This document shows, piece after piece, positions 1 through 12,800 of a DNA stretch of 64,000 bases; positions within the stretch are counted from its first letter, which is position 1; each line of letters opens with the position of its first letter. The notes beneath the pieces were generated by a model that was not told the origin of the DNA, did no database searches, and saw only the letters and a program-made list of their open reading frames with translations. This DNA is from Trichoplax adhaerens. Taxonomy: Eukaryota > Placozoa > Uniplacotomia > Trichoplacea > Trichoplacidae. The stretch spans positions 66,923 through 130,922 of the forward strand of contig NW_002060965.1 of assembly GCF_000150275.1 (NCBI RefSeq), read 5' to 3'. The position numbers were made by a program, and so were the translations under genes.

Positions 1-1318
1 TCTGGTTTGTGGTTCCCCATTCTTTTTTGGGCCGCTGTTGTGGTCGTCAAACTATGCCGTCCAACTTTTAACGTCAGGACTTACACTTCTCACAAATATT
101 TAATTCTTTTGGGAGCATTAAACGCTGTCAACGGATTATTGGTGGTATATGCTAGTCCACCCAGTAGAACATCGCCCAGTTTACAAGCTATTCTAAGCAC
201 AACTATAATCCCTTACACAGTTGTCTTGCGTTATATCATTTTAAGAAAAGGTGTTAGCTACGGCCGATTGATATGCACCGTTGGTACCCTAATTGGGCTG
301 TTTATCTCCTTAGAGCCAAACATCTTTAATATTAATCATAAACAAAGTAGTGGATCGGCCTCAGCTATATGGCCTTTCGTGTTCGCACTAGGATTTTTGC
401 CAGTTGGTGTTGCAAATGTACTACAAGAACGAGAGATCATGAAAGATAATAGGGTTAGCTGCAAACTTGATATTATACCAAAGAGTCATTTTATCGATAG
501 TGTTACAGACAATCTACCAAGTATTAGTAATTATGCTAAGATAGATAGCTTAAAAATGCACCATTTTCCCTTAAATTTCATACTCATTGTAGGAAGAATC
601 ATTGGTATTTGAAGCATGGATGCAAGTTTATAATTTTGCTGGTTTATCCATGTTGTTTTGGACCGATTTCATTCCTGGCTTTGGAGAAGTAAGTTATAAT
701 TACTCTATTGATAATTATGATGATATTATCAGCTAAGAAAATTTTGATACTTAAATACCATCCTACCATATAACACTATAATTATGTAGGCTCCACTCAC
801 GACAATAGCCAATAGCGCGTTGTCTACTTAAATTAGCTACAGTAAAGGCATTATGCCATATCGATAAACTAATTATTATAATCTTTAACGGCTAGGCAAA
901 AACATTTAAGCAATTTCAAAATCAGATGAACTGCGGTTTCATGTCTCAATTTACTGGAAATAAATTTGTTCACTTTCCATGGGCAGCTGGTTCGGCTTGG
1001 GTTTTCATTATTTTTTACTGTATAGCAAATATGTCTTCCCTACTACTAATCCGGTATGCTGATGGGGCAATCTATCTTGTGGTTGTTCAAGCACTTGTTA
1101 CCCCATTGGCTGCCTTCTTTTGGACACTTTTTACTCTTGATAACGGCTTCCATTGGCATCCCAATTTTTCTGTTTCTACTGGGTTTATTGTGGGAGGAGT
1201 AGCGGTAATATTGCCATGCGTGATACTTTATAATTATTTTGGGATGAAGGAACAACAAGAAGCACAAAGACAACTAGAAAATTCTCATTCGCATAAGAAA
1301 GAGAGCAAGGAAATATAA
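1..1318 (+). CDS. CRT-like drug/metabolite transporter, 3' part (5' end outside window)
   Basis: Reconstructed as exons 1-453, 593-688 and 926-1318 (stop TAA); all junctions are phase 0 with GT-AG introns (GTTAGC donor at 454, GTAAGT donor at 689). The frame is already open at base 1, so the N-terminus is missing. The product is a polytopic membrane protein: about eight hydrophobic helices can be seen, including WFPILFWAAVVVV near the start and SAWVFIIFYCIANMSSLLLI in the last exon, followed by a charged cytosolic-type tail rich in Q, E, K and H. The pattern of a helix pair, then FLPVGVANVLQE, a short loop with FWTDFIPGFGE, then the final helix pair resembles the CRT-like family (relatives of the chloroquine resistance transporter), part of the DMT superfamily. 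These export small solutes across vacuolar or lysosomal membranes. The substrate cannot be read from the sequence. A plain SLC35/EamA carrier is the main alternative. Confidence 0.7.
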
Positions 1319-3112
1319 TAGCTGAGTAGATGCTAAAATTGTTCAAACTGAAAGTAATATGGAGCCTTAATTTCAGAAATTCACTGCATGTAATATATTT
1401 TAACCATATTTGCTATACAACAAAAACCTCTGACTTTTACACTAATTGTTGGTGCGCAGATATTACCTGTAGTTTGTATTTTCATAAATGCTTATCATAA
1501 AACGGCGTCATTAAAAGAATCTAGGTCGTTATTCATCTCAAATGTATTCGATACACTCTAGGTGTAACAATATTCTTTTCTAAACATGTTAAGTTCCTGT
1601 TAGAATACATTTATTTATCGATACTGGGGTTTTACCCTGTTATACTGTAACAGACACTTAGCAAATTACAACTGTCAAAGTATTGATTGTCATGTTTTAA
1701 AAATTTGTAATTGAAGAACCTTGTACAGAACTGAAATCCCTTATTGATATAGTTTTATTATTCGATAGGTACGGTATTTTATGATAAACGATTATAATTT
1801 AAAATACAATCTCATATTTAGTTAACAGTATTAGAGACATTCTTACAAATTGATACTTTTGCTAAATGTTAAAATAAAAAGTCTTTATTATAAATTTAAA
1901 AATAAAATAAAATGGAAGCCAACTTTCTTATTAAATGATGTTATATTACATAATCATATGTGCAATTTTTTCTACGTTTTAATTGATGGATAATATAATT
2001 CCTACCATGCATACTCGTATATGCTTTCATTCTGATTGACCGTTCTATATTTGCACTATTCTAGCCTTTACCAAAATAACGGTAAAATTTTTACAGATAT
2101 AGTTAAATTTCAAAGCTTTCCACTGGATCTTAAAATGATTCTCAGGCTAACTGAGAGATCAAGCTGCCAACATTCCATTAATTTTGATCATGCTTAATTC
2201 AGTCTATTTTATGCTAACTTTTTCATCTCATATCCACAGCCAGCATCCCTAATAATGTTTGTCGTTGTTATTCGTTTCCAAGAGATTGGAATTTTAGCTA
2301 ATAATCTAGTGGCGAAATTAGATATGAAGAATATTTATGATAAGTTAAAAACCATTACCCATGGACTACTACAAATTTTAAGACGCTCCTAATTTAATCT
2401 TTGTGATATATACGTGTGGATGGAGGAGAGGTTGAAGATAGATTTTGCTTTGGCGCAATGATAGAGAATGAGGCGAATTACTTTATTATGCTGTACTTTA
2501 TGACCTACGGAGCTGACGGTGCAATAGCAAATTTAAAAGTATTTTGAATGAGTTACACCATTATTTCGTCTCAAATATTTTGTTTCCAGTAGCGAGGTTT
2601 CTAAGCTATTACCAACATTACCTTATGTCTATATAGGTGTACTGTACTGTAGATGGAGGATAGATTAGATTTTACTTTTGGTGCAGAATGACAGCCAATG
2701 AAGAGGGATAGAGCCTTGTTTTATAGTACTGTATTTCAAAGAAAGATATAATTTCATCATCTGAATAACTTTGCAATCAATATACTATATGGTTTCTGAA
2801 TGGTAGTTCCAAGCTCTAACTAATGCTTAATGAAGATAACGCAGGAAAGTTTGGATTGTTATAGCCGGCTAACTTACAGTATCCTCATTTCTTGTATGCT
2901 GATTTTTAACTTGATTGAATTAAGTCGACGTACGGGTAAAGCTTCTCTTCGATTCGATGGTTAATATTTATTAATGTCGTAGTAATAATTAACTAGCGAA
3001 ACCCAAAGAGATTCCATGACAACATAGTGCGATTTTTAGGTAATAATTATATTAGAGAATAGCAGTGTGACACACGTACAATCACATTAATATTATTTGA
3101 TTAATTATAAAT

Positions 3113-3125
3113 CCCCCCCCCCCCC
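3113..3125. repeat. Poly-C run (13 C)
   Basis: Thirteen consecutive C, then G and three more C. This is striking in such AT-rich DNA and is a likely length-variable or assembly-sensitive site. Confidence 0.9.
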
Positions 3126-3184
3126 GCCCGCTGAAGACGTGGTACTCTTTATCACTCTTTGATACAAGTAATGTAATTATTTGT

Positions 3185-3935
3185 AGTTGAGAGCCTATAA
3201 ATCAGTTTAGATGGGGCAGTCCCAAGCCAGTAAAGTCAGAAAATAGCCCATGGAGACAAACACCATCAATGGATTATCATCTTACCACAGATCTATAGCA
3301 CAGTACGTATAATGATAATGGTTAGATGAAGTATATGTGCATCGTACCGTATTATAGCATTATTCTCTTGTACTTGACAAGAATGATTTGATGCTTTAAA
3401 AGATGGTCTACAAATCAATTTATCTGCCATAAAGAGATCAAGCCAGTCAATTACCCCGGCACAGTATTACTATTAAATATGGATGTATCCTATCGTGTGA
3501 TAGCATCATTCTTCTGTACTTAACGTAAAATAATTAATTTAAAAGACAGTCTACAAATCAGTTTATCTGCCAACAGACCAAGCAAGTCAATTACTAAGGT
3601 ACAGTAAAAGTAGAATAATATAATTAGATGAACTAAATGTGCATCCTATCGTATAGTAGCAACATTCTTCTGTACTTAACGGAGATTATTGAATAATTTA
3701 AACGACAGTCTACAAATCAGTTTAGATGCCAACAGGCTAAGCCAATCAATTACTACGGCATAGTATCAGCATAATAGTAGGATGAATTACACTAGCTGTA
3801 CATCGTATCGCATAAGAGCGACATTCTTCTGTACTGGATGAAAATTATTGGATTATTTCAAAGACTGTCTACTAATTAGTTTAGATTCCAGCAGACCAGT
3901 AAAATTAGAAAGACAAACACCGTAAAATTGATTAT
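3185..3935. repeat. Degenerate tandem repeat, unit about 143-160 bp, 4-5 copies
   Basis: The anchor CTACAAATCAGTTTA recurs with variations at about 3195, 3408, 3551, 3710 and 3869. Each copy is followed by a block like CCAACAGACCAAGCAAGTC and later by CATTCTTCTGTACTTAACG. Spacing is 143-159 bp between the last four copies and larger between the first two. Copies are diverged, so the array is old. No open frame is conserved between copies. Confidence 0.8.
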
Positions 3936-6306
3936 CCTCTGACTCCGGTGCAGCATAGCGATAATGCAGTATGTGAACGTACTACAGTACGCAAGTCAAT
4001 TCTCTGATGGTGTAAAAGATAGAAAGAAAGTACAACACTACAGACAGTATTCTATCCAATGTATAATTCACTAAACGTTCAAGAACTAGCCGGTGATTAA
4101 TCATGAATATACGCGTATACAGTAGTATCCCTCTGTTTATGTTTCTAGAGTATATTATCATTCATGATAGACTATCCGATCCAGTAATCTATGGTATAGT
4201 ATAAATTCTCATCGATAATAAACTACCGTAAGTCAAATAAGGGTATTCCCCTATTAACGACACTCGAGTGCATCATGATCGACTATCGAATCCATTAATC
4301 CATAGCTTAAAATGCACAAGAAATCTATACTAGAACTATATCAATTCCTATCTATTAGCAAGCAGACTTGCAAACATCAAACAAAAGAATATCGTTATCT
4401 AAGTAAAACAAGGGTATTGCTTGTAAGGGTATTGTTTGATGTCCGCTATCTAACTGCAGTATTGTACTGAGCGTACAATACGCCTTTGAAGTGGAAAAAA
4501 ATCGATCGATTAATTAATTATATCGTCGAGTTGGTCAATGAGGATCGGATAACTTACAAAGTTTTGTATTGGCTACTACTTCTATTTTGTCTGGTGTTTT
4601 TTTTTATTCTTGTATCATCAAACGACTGTAAGGGTATTGACGTAGACAGGCCTCCAAGTGGAAGACCGTAGAGGATAGCTTGTATCGGATCGTTGCGCCA
4701 ACACCAACTTTCCTATTTGGTCGAAAAATTTCAACATCGAGCCAAAACCATCCATCGCCAGCCATTTCTTTCTCCAAATTTGTAGTCATTCTTTGAATGA
4801 GACGAATGGTCAATCATCAAGATGGTATTATCGGAGAGGTAATGGAGGCTATTCCAATCTCTTTTTGACGTCATGGGTAGTCACGAATGACTACTATTGA
4901 CGATGTACTTGCTCATAATCTCGCTTTTTATCTTACCATCTTGACCGTTGTCAAGTCCTATGTCTGATCAATCGCTTTTTATTTTCACTAAATCACTTGT
5001 CACGAATGGAAAATAATTTCCTTTGCTGTAAAAGGATGACCATGACATTCGTTTTGTTACCAATTTCTGTTTGGGAGGGGGGCATTTTTTGTGGTCCAGT
5101 GATGATATGGAACAATGTTTTCTTTTACCCTTATCATTTTCATTTTCAGTTTTCTATTGAACTCGACCAATTAGTAAGAAAAATTATAACGTATTATGTG
5201 TTGAAACGATTGGCGAATAGTGACATTATTATTTTGAACGTTAATATTAATTTAACAGCCTATTCCAGGGTAATTTATACGTTGTAATGATAGCTGGCGT
5301 AGTCAGGCACATCCCATTTCCATTTCGAACTAAACGAGACAAGAAGTTTCACTTCGTGCCAACAACGTATTGGCTAACCCTAGACGGAGTTCATTAAAAT
5401 AGGCAAATTATAACGATGGCCAATATTAACATAACAGGAATGGTAACGGCAATGGCCATCGTTCCGCTTTCATCATTTATAGTCCAACGAGATTGTGTCA
5501 ATTGCCACATCGTTACGATAATTGCACGATCATCCGCGTCTACAAGAATGCTATCCTAAAATACTACTGTATTATTTTTACGCCTAACGTTGATAGCATC
5601 CATTATTCATTGTCAATAAGAAGCCTAGTTAAGCACTCTGTCTTCTCAAAATATACGAGTACGAGGAAAGAGTGTAATCTACTGGGGAGGGGGGCAATTC
5701 ATTGTCTGCCTTGAATCCTTCAACTTAACTAGTCAAAATTGATTACTTAACATCCCAAATCGCACGATAATATTGTGGTAACAGTTGAACGAGTTAATTT
5801 GTTATGTTCTAACTAAAAAAATTGATTTCAAATACCTTTACAACGCTTTAGCTAAACTTGAATTCATGCACCATCGACGATGATGGTTTATAGCGTCAAA
5901 ATAAAACACTTTAGTGTCCGTACAATGAATGATAGTCAGGGATAAACTTCGATTCAAAATTCTTTCCAGTAACGACACAAATTTCTTACTTTCGCTAAAG
6001 AAATAGCGATCAAATCGATTGAAAATATTATTTTTCTCTCGGCGATCTTTCTATCCTTAATAAATAGCAAAAAATTATTCACACGGAATACCTTCACTAC
6101 GCCTCGTATTCAAATTAAATTTGACTATAGCACTATTTTTTCACTAAATTTTGACAGACAATCCACTCTATTAGAGAAATTAGCCATGGTAAAATAAAAA
6201 TATTTTTCTTTCGCGGGATGCTAGTCCTTGGGTAACAATCACAACTACAGCATTGCAGTTCGAAGAGAAAACCAGCGCATAGGGTTGCCATAAAAACGAC
6301 TCGGCG

Positions 6307-6340
6307 GTTACTACAAGAAATAGCGTCTTGTAGTCGTAAC
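6307..6340. repeat. Perfect-arm hairpin with 7-nt loop
   Basis: GTTACTACAAGA at 6307-6318 faces TCTTGTAGTcgTAAC at 6326-6340. This gives a 12-bp stem with a two-base bulge and loop AATAGCG. It lies in non-coding DNA; no function can be assigned. Confidence 0.6.
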
Positions 6341-6779
6341 TTGCATTAGCCGGCAATTGATCAATAGCCTTAAGGAAACAACAACTGCCATTTTTTCATA
6401 GTCTATTTCACGAAAAGTAAAATAAAAATCGATGTAAAAAAAATCAATCATCCTATATTACCCTATCAATCATAGTCTATCATTTTCTACAAGTTGATAG
6501 TCACATGAAAATAGAATAGTAGCTAAAATCCTTTAGAATATCTGTTAATAGTAGATCGAATTTCAGTATGGATCTATAAATACATAAAATTAGATCTTTA
6601 AATTTTTGCACTTCCAATAGAGGAAATAACTTTGGTATCATATTAAAGAGTCAATTGAAACTGCAAACAATATCAAGATAATGTGAGTTTGAAACTAATA
6701 TTACTGTATATATACAAGGACAAGATCTAGCATTTACGATGTAGAATTAGCAAAGAAAGAGATGGATCATTATATATCA

Positions 6780-7265
6780 AAGATTGCTCTATTAACGGAC
6801 AGGATCCCTGTAGTGCTGCAAATCATTACCATACTACACCATTTGAAACGCTGGACTGGCTTCGAAATTGTTGTAAGGATAGAAGAAGTCTTATGCATGC
6901 CTTATAGGTATTTCTGTATGATTGTCAGCTTTACTGTACATTTAAGCGATCATGGCGAAGCATATTAATACAACATTACAATAAAATCGAACGGGAGAAT
7001 ATAAAAATGATCATTTACATGAAAGATTACTTGAATAGTAGATAGGATACCCGTGTCAGATGATTACCATATTACACAAATTGAAACGTTGGACTGGCTC
7101 CCAATTTGTTCAATTAATAGACAGACGAAAATATTATCTTTGCCTTTTTACAGATATTTCTGAGTGAATACCGACTTTACTACACATTTAGGCGATCCGG
7201 GCTAAGCACATCAATACAGCGCTCTAATGAAACAGAACGTGAGAATATGGAAATAATTATTTACA
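6780..7265. repeat. Two-copy degenerate tandem duplication, offset 238 bp
   Basis: ATTACCATACTACACCATTT near 6825 recurs as ATTACCATATTACACAAATT near 7063. The copies stay collinear through GAAACG-TGGACTGGCT, the TATTTCTG block and the GAGAATAT end. The small open frame at 6762-6968 is in copy 1 and is broken in copy 2, so it is not taken as a gene. Confidence 0.75.
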
Positions 7266-7489
7266 TCCACTTTATGATATCCTGTCTTAGTATAGATACG
7301 ATAGTTTCTCAACGAACTAGGTGAAAATAATTTTGAATCCAGGCTTCATTTTCCCTTTTATCTACTCTTTTATCAATCAGGACTATGTCAAGCTTTAGGC
7401 AAGATTTTAATATTCAGAAGTCATTGTCGCATGTTCGCATTTACTGTAGATAAATTCGTACTTAAAACGAATGTGTTATATTAAAGCCA

Positions 7490-9330
7490 GTTATTTATTA
7501 TACTAGTATGAGTAGTCAAATGGATGTAATGTTTTTTGCAAGAAAAATAGTTGGAAACAGTTTTAAATCTCAGTATAATTTCTCCCTTCTATTCTTCTCT
7601 TCACCCAATAAGATATTGTAAATTAGTGCGCAAGGTCAAATATGCTGTAGTTATCATCAGATGTTTACACCTTCTGTAGACGAAGCTGTATTTTAAGTGA
7701 ATCTGTTCTGTTAATACTAATTATTTGTGGGCGCTAAAATAATATAGTCGTTTCCTGGCGATATAGATTTCTATTTCACAAATAATATCTGAAATCCATC
7801 TTATCGTAGCTAAAGTAAAACGGAAACGTATTTAAATCTCCACTTTCTTGACACCCTTTCTTCATCTTAAGGTTAATCAAACACGACATTGTGGTTGCAT
7901 GGAAGATCAACTAAGCGACAATTATAGTCTAATCTTGACGCTTACGTAACGCCATCTATAAGCAAATCTGTTATGATCAATTGAAATATGGATCAAAGCT
8001 AATAGTCTATGAACTTTGTAGGTAATTTTCAGGCTATCTTCATATTCATTTCGCAAATAATATCCGAAAAACTACTGGTACTATTAGCCAAAACCAACAG
8101 TTTCTATTGGTAATAGTAAAAAATCTTTTAAATCTCCACTTACATTGCTATTCTTTACTACATTCTTCGCCTTCAGCGATGTTGAAAAGTGCTACCCAGA
8201 TCAAAGAGATGCTATCATTGTTATCGTCCGGGTATTTATTCTGACATAAAACTATATGTAAAGCAAAGCAGTCGCAATAAATTAATCCATGAATCAATAC
8301 TGACAAAATGATAACTCTCCCGCTCGTTTATAAGCTATCCAAAAATCTATTTCATAAATAATTTCTGAAAGCAGCTTGTACCATTACTCTAGATGATCTG
8401 TTTTCTCGGAAGCATCAAAAAAAAAGATGAAATCTGTAATTTCTGGTCTAATTTCAATGTTGACGAATCAAATCGAACATTCTTTAAGTCTCGTCAACAT
8501 GAAATACCTACAAATTGTAGTGATCATTAAATATTCTTACACATAATTGTGCAAAAGGTGAATCTGTTATCATGAATTAATTTAATCATTAATCTTGCAA
8601 AAATAGATGAAGATGATTTACAGGCCATCTTCATATCAATTTCACCATTGCATCGACAATAGTATTCCGTACCAGTAGTCGACGGAGATCATTCCTCTTT
8701 AGAAATGTTAAAAAAATAGCAACTTTCTGTTTTCTTTCCGCCTTTCCATGCCTTAATCAAAGCTGATTGGTGTTGAAGGCTTGTAAGCAAGATTAAATCA
8801 GCAACAGCTATTATTGGATATTGATGATAACACGAAACTGTGTATAAGTTACATCTGTTATAATAAATCAATTTATTTATCAACATTGGAAGACAAGAGT
8901 GACAACTCTATATCTTCTACGGTGTCTTTAATCAATATTACCAAAGCAGCGTTATATCATAGCCGTCAAATCGCTAGTACAATAGGTCAAATGGACACCT
9001 TAGAATTGCTGGAAATAGGGAAAAGATATTTTAAATTCCTTTTTTCTTTTTTTACCTTTTAAATCTTCTATCAAACGTGATACTGTAGCATCCTTTTAAA
9101 AGTAAATTGACCGCAATGATCACCGGATATAAAGTATATGATCAAATAATTGGTACATAAATCTGTAATCATTAACGGTAAACGAGTGAAAATTCTATAT
9201 ACATGTATAGCTTTAATATTATCTTTAAATCTAGTTTACAAATAATATCATCAATGATAAAATAGTTGAAAAAATGGCTATATTTGATATTTATCTCTTA
9301 AAAATGTAAAAAAAACTTTTAAAATCCCCT
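7490..9330. repeat. Degenerate tandem array, unit about 280-300 bp, about 5-6 copies
   Basis: The block CTATTTCACAAATAATATCTG near 7772 recurs as variants near 8048, 8347, 8640 and 9235. Each copy is followed 60-80 bp later by a block like TTTTAAATCTCCACTT (about 7833, 8125, 9030, 9320). Spacing is close to 280-300 bp. The copies are strongly diverged and the array ends shortly before CCDC149. The open frames at 8689-8886 (minus) and 8814-9062 (plus) fall inside it and look accidental. Confidence 0.7.
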
Positions 9331-9889
9331 ACTCTCCTTTCTATGTTATACATATCTTAACACAAAATCTACCATACGGTGGTGATTGTGAGATAATTAT
9401 ACTTTGACAACACCTTGTAGAAAATAAAGCAATGATGATCAACGTATTCATCAAATGTTAGAAGAAGCGATAATCCCGTAGGCTGACTTGAAATTTTTTT
9501 TCGCAAGCAACGTCATAAATTATAAATTACTTCCAAATAGCATCATAAGATGTTTACTAGGTATCTTGCCTGCCTGAAGATATTATGTATAATGCGACTA
9601 CATACAATAAATCGCTTTCCCATAACAAAATTAAATCAAAGCAAACCTATATTATTATAAACACTACATGAACAAAATACCACCAGCAAATAATAGCAAA
9701 AGTTTATAAATATCCAATCTGTAATTGACGACTAGTAATCCAATCTATTTGACATAAGCTCATTTATGAATAAACAATTCCTGAACAGATTAATGCCAGT
9801 ATTAGATTGCTATTAAGACTCTGGATGGAACTGAACTGCAACACGAGTATTTATTGTATATTCGATTTCTTTTTTTTTATGGCGTTTAG

Positions 9890-12800
9890 TACAACATTTG
9901 CAAGCAGAGATTGGACAGCAAGGTAGCCGCTCTGCAGATTCTTCATCGAGAACTAGCATCCTGTCAATTAGAAAGGGATCTGTATAAAACAAAGTACAAT
10001 CAATTGGTAAGTTGCTAAAAACTTTTATATTTATGTTCGATAAATCGGTTACAGAACTTTTCAGTTATTTCCATTCTCAATCTACAACAATGAATCGTAG
10101 CTTTCAGTAGTCTGATGATCCTACCGAACACTTAAAGCATCAGGCTCTGTATTTACTTTATGTTGTTAAATTACGGTATAAAGTTAGGACATTATATCTG
10201 GTACAATAAGTATTTTTACTATGGTTTCACACAATGATTATTAAATGCTGCGCATACATATCGTTAATTGACGGTAATCAATACTTTTATGGACTACTTT
10301 CTTCGTTCCCAACGTTCTTTAAGCTAAAAATGATCTCTTGATAATTTGTACGAGCCAACTCTTCCTATAATTCAACTTCGATACTAAAACATTTGTGATA
10401 GTTTTATTAAAATTAGCGATTCACATTGGTTTATATCAGGCTACATAGATAACATAAAATAAAACTGTGAGTAAAATAGGTAAGATAAAGACATAAACTC
10501 CCTTTAAACTGTATTTTTAGGTTAAATCTTTTGCTAAACCCTCGAATTAGCCTAATTAAATAGCAAATGACCATGATTTAGTTCGTACTCTTCTATGGCA
10601 GCAACACAGTCAATCTTATGCAGAAATAGATGCAGATAGTCTAAAAATCTGAAAGTCAGATATAATAGATTAATTTGCTTAGACAGATATTAATAGCAAA
10701 GCATTATTATGTTCAAATTGTACAATATTATCATACATCACCTCAAGTTAATAATTTTTAAATATTTTACAAAAGAATATTTTAGAAAACGTGATCATGA
10801 GCCAAAATGCTAAAAATGCTTCCTAGTCTAGATCGAAGCAAGATTCTGATGAATGCACAGTTTAATATTTGTTAAGCCTCTCAATTTACTTCTTACAGGT
10901 ACAAGAAAGAAATGGGGAAACCGTAACCTCATCGACAACTAAATATTCTTGGGTATCTAACTTGGATTAATGAGCACTATAGAAATTAATTTCGGTCATG
11001 TAACTCTATTATTGCAGTATAGAAGTGTAAGACTCCAATTAGCCCTTGTTACAAAGTAGATTTCACTCCTATAACGATGCTATTGTCCTGCAGGAATGAA
11101 AAACTTCGATTAGTCCTTGTCGTAAAATTAAAATTTACTCCTATAACCAAACTATTGCCTTATAGAAATGAAAAACTTCTATAACCCTCATTACAATACA
11201 AATTTCACTCGTATAATGATGCTGTTCCGCTGCTAAAGGAAAGACTTCGATTAGCTGTTGTCGTAAAACAAATTCCACTCCTATAATGATACTATTGCTC
11301 TACAGGAATGACAGACTTCGATCAAGCCGTTGCCGCAAAACAAATTTTACTATACTATTGCCTTGCATGAATGAAAGACTTTAGATTAGCTCTTGTTGCA
11401 AAATAAATTCCACTCCTATAACGGCACTATTACCCAGCAGAAACGAAAGCTTTAATAACCTTTATTGCAAACAAATGTCACCCATGCTACGACACTGTTA
11501 CTCTGTAGAAATGATAGACTTCGATTAGCCCTTATCACAAAATAAATTTGTCTGTCATTCTCAAAGCTAATTAATCGTTAATACGTATCCGTTTATGTTA
11601 TGGTCAAAGTACGCATACATAGAATGTAAATCGAATAGTATTGTTATAAATTTGTCCTAACTTTTTGGCACTTTGCATATGATGAAATACTGAGGCTTGA
11701 GGAAGTAGCCATCTGCATGCCAAATAAACTGACTTTTATTGCCTGCTATTTAATGGAAATTATACTGCTTTTAATGAATCAGATGTAACTGTAAGTGAAT
11801 ACATGGACTTACTCTACGTATATTTCCTTCTATAAAAGGATGATGAGAAAGATGACAATTTTTACACGAAATCCTTGGACAGAGATGCGCGTTATATTCA
11901 TGAATCAAGTCGTAATAAGGTAATTTTACTAAAGTGTACAATTATACCCTGCAACAGTATACTGTTCTAGATAATTGCAAACTTTATCAATCATACCATT
12001 TAATAAATGATGTACCGTATTCTATCGCCTTATTTAAGCATAAAAGTAAAGTAAGACGTAAGACAAGTCATTATGATTATGATTAATAGAGTAACAAATC
12101 CATATAATATTCAAATTCATGAGCTGATACATTTGAAATGCAAATCAAATCTTTCAAATAGGGTATGATTCAAATTTTATGCGATGCACGGATGCAAATT
12201 AAACGCTTGCAACTAGATCTGGATCATATCAGACAAAGATTTTGCGAAGCCCAAGGAGATATTAAAGTAAATTATTATTTGTCCCTATTGACTCTGAAAT
12301 CGAACACGAATTATTTTCTTACTACTTCTCTCAATCTAATTTCATTTCTAGCTTTTGAGAGAAAAAGCTAAGCGGCGCCAGCAACAAATGGTACGCAGTT
12401 TAACTCAAGAACACTCTCATATACAAGAAGACGAGCGTAAGAAATTAGTTTTGGAGCTGGAATCTGCTAATGAAAAGGTATATAGCCATGAAAATTTGTG
12501 TAGTTTGAATATAGCTGTTGTGAATGTACCATTGCAATTGATTAATAGAATAATATAGTTTATTAATTATTTGATGCTATGGTCTCACAGATTATCCAAT
12601 ATGAACGATTTATTAAAGATGTAACCGATGAAAAAAGTGAATTAGAAATTGAAGTAATGTTGAGTACAATTATGGTTCATTTTATCCTAGAATAGACTAT
12701 TTAAGCACCCGCTAGATTTCTGAATTAATTAAAATTATATTGCAAATCAGTTATACAGTAGAAGATCTATAGAAGGAGGTAAAACAGCTAGTTCAGATCA

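Larger units (their letters stand above)
1319..9889. other. Intergenic region without recognisable gene, rich in decayed tandem repeats
   Basis: About 8.5 kb between the transporter stop and the first CCDC149 exon seen. The open frames here (for example 4997-5287 and 5493-5714) have no recognisable domain or splice context, and several lie inside repeats. AATAAA-like polyadenylation signals occur near 1873 and 1901, about 560 bp past the transporter stop. The missing first exon of CCDC149 should lie near the right end, but I could not identify it. The three repeat arrays are listed separately. Confidence 0.6.

Noticed and set aside
1046-1273. 75-aa minus-strand frame
   Set aside because: Antisense shadow of the last exon of the CRT-like transporter.
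4486-4671. 61-aa frame with a membrane-like hydrophobic stretch and a GTAAGG donor
   Set aside because: No ATG, a stop just upstream, no good acceptor; the hydrophobic run comes from T-rich DNA.
4997-5287. 96-aa open frame in the intergenic region
   Set aside because: The first residue is a GTG or TTG-type start, composition is typical of translated AT-rich DNA, and no domain or splice context is seen.
8814-9062. 82-aa open frame considered as the first CCDC149 exon
   Set aside because: It sits in the degenerate 290-bp array, does not resemble the CCDC149 N-terminus and has no clear phase-0 donor.
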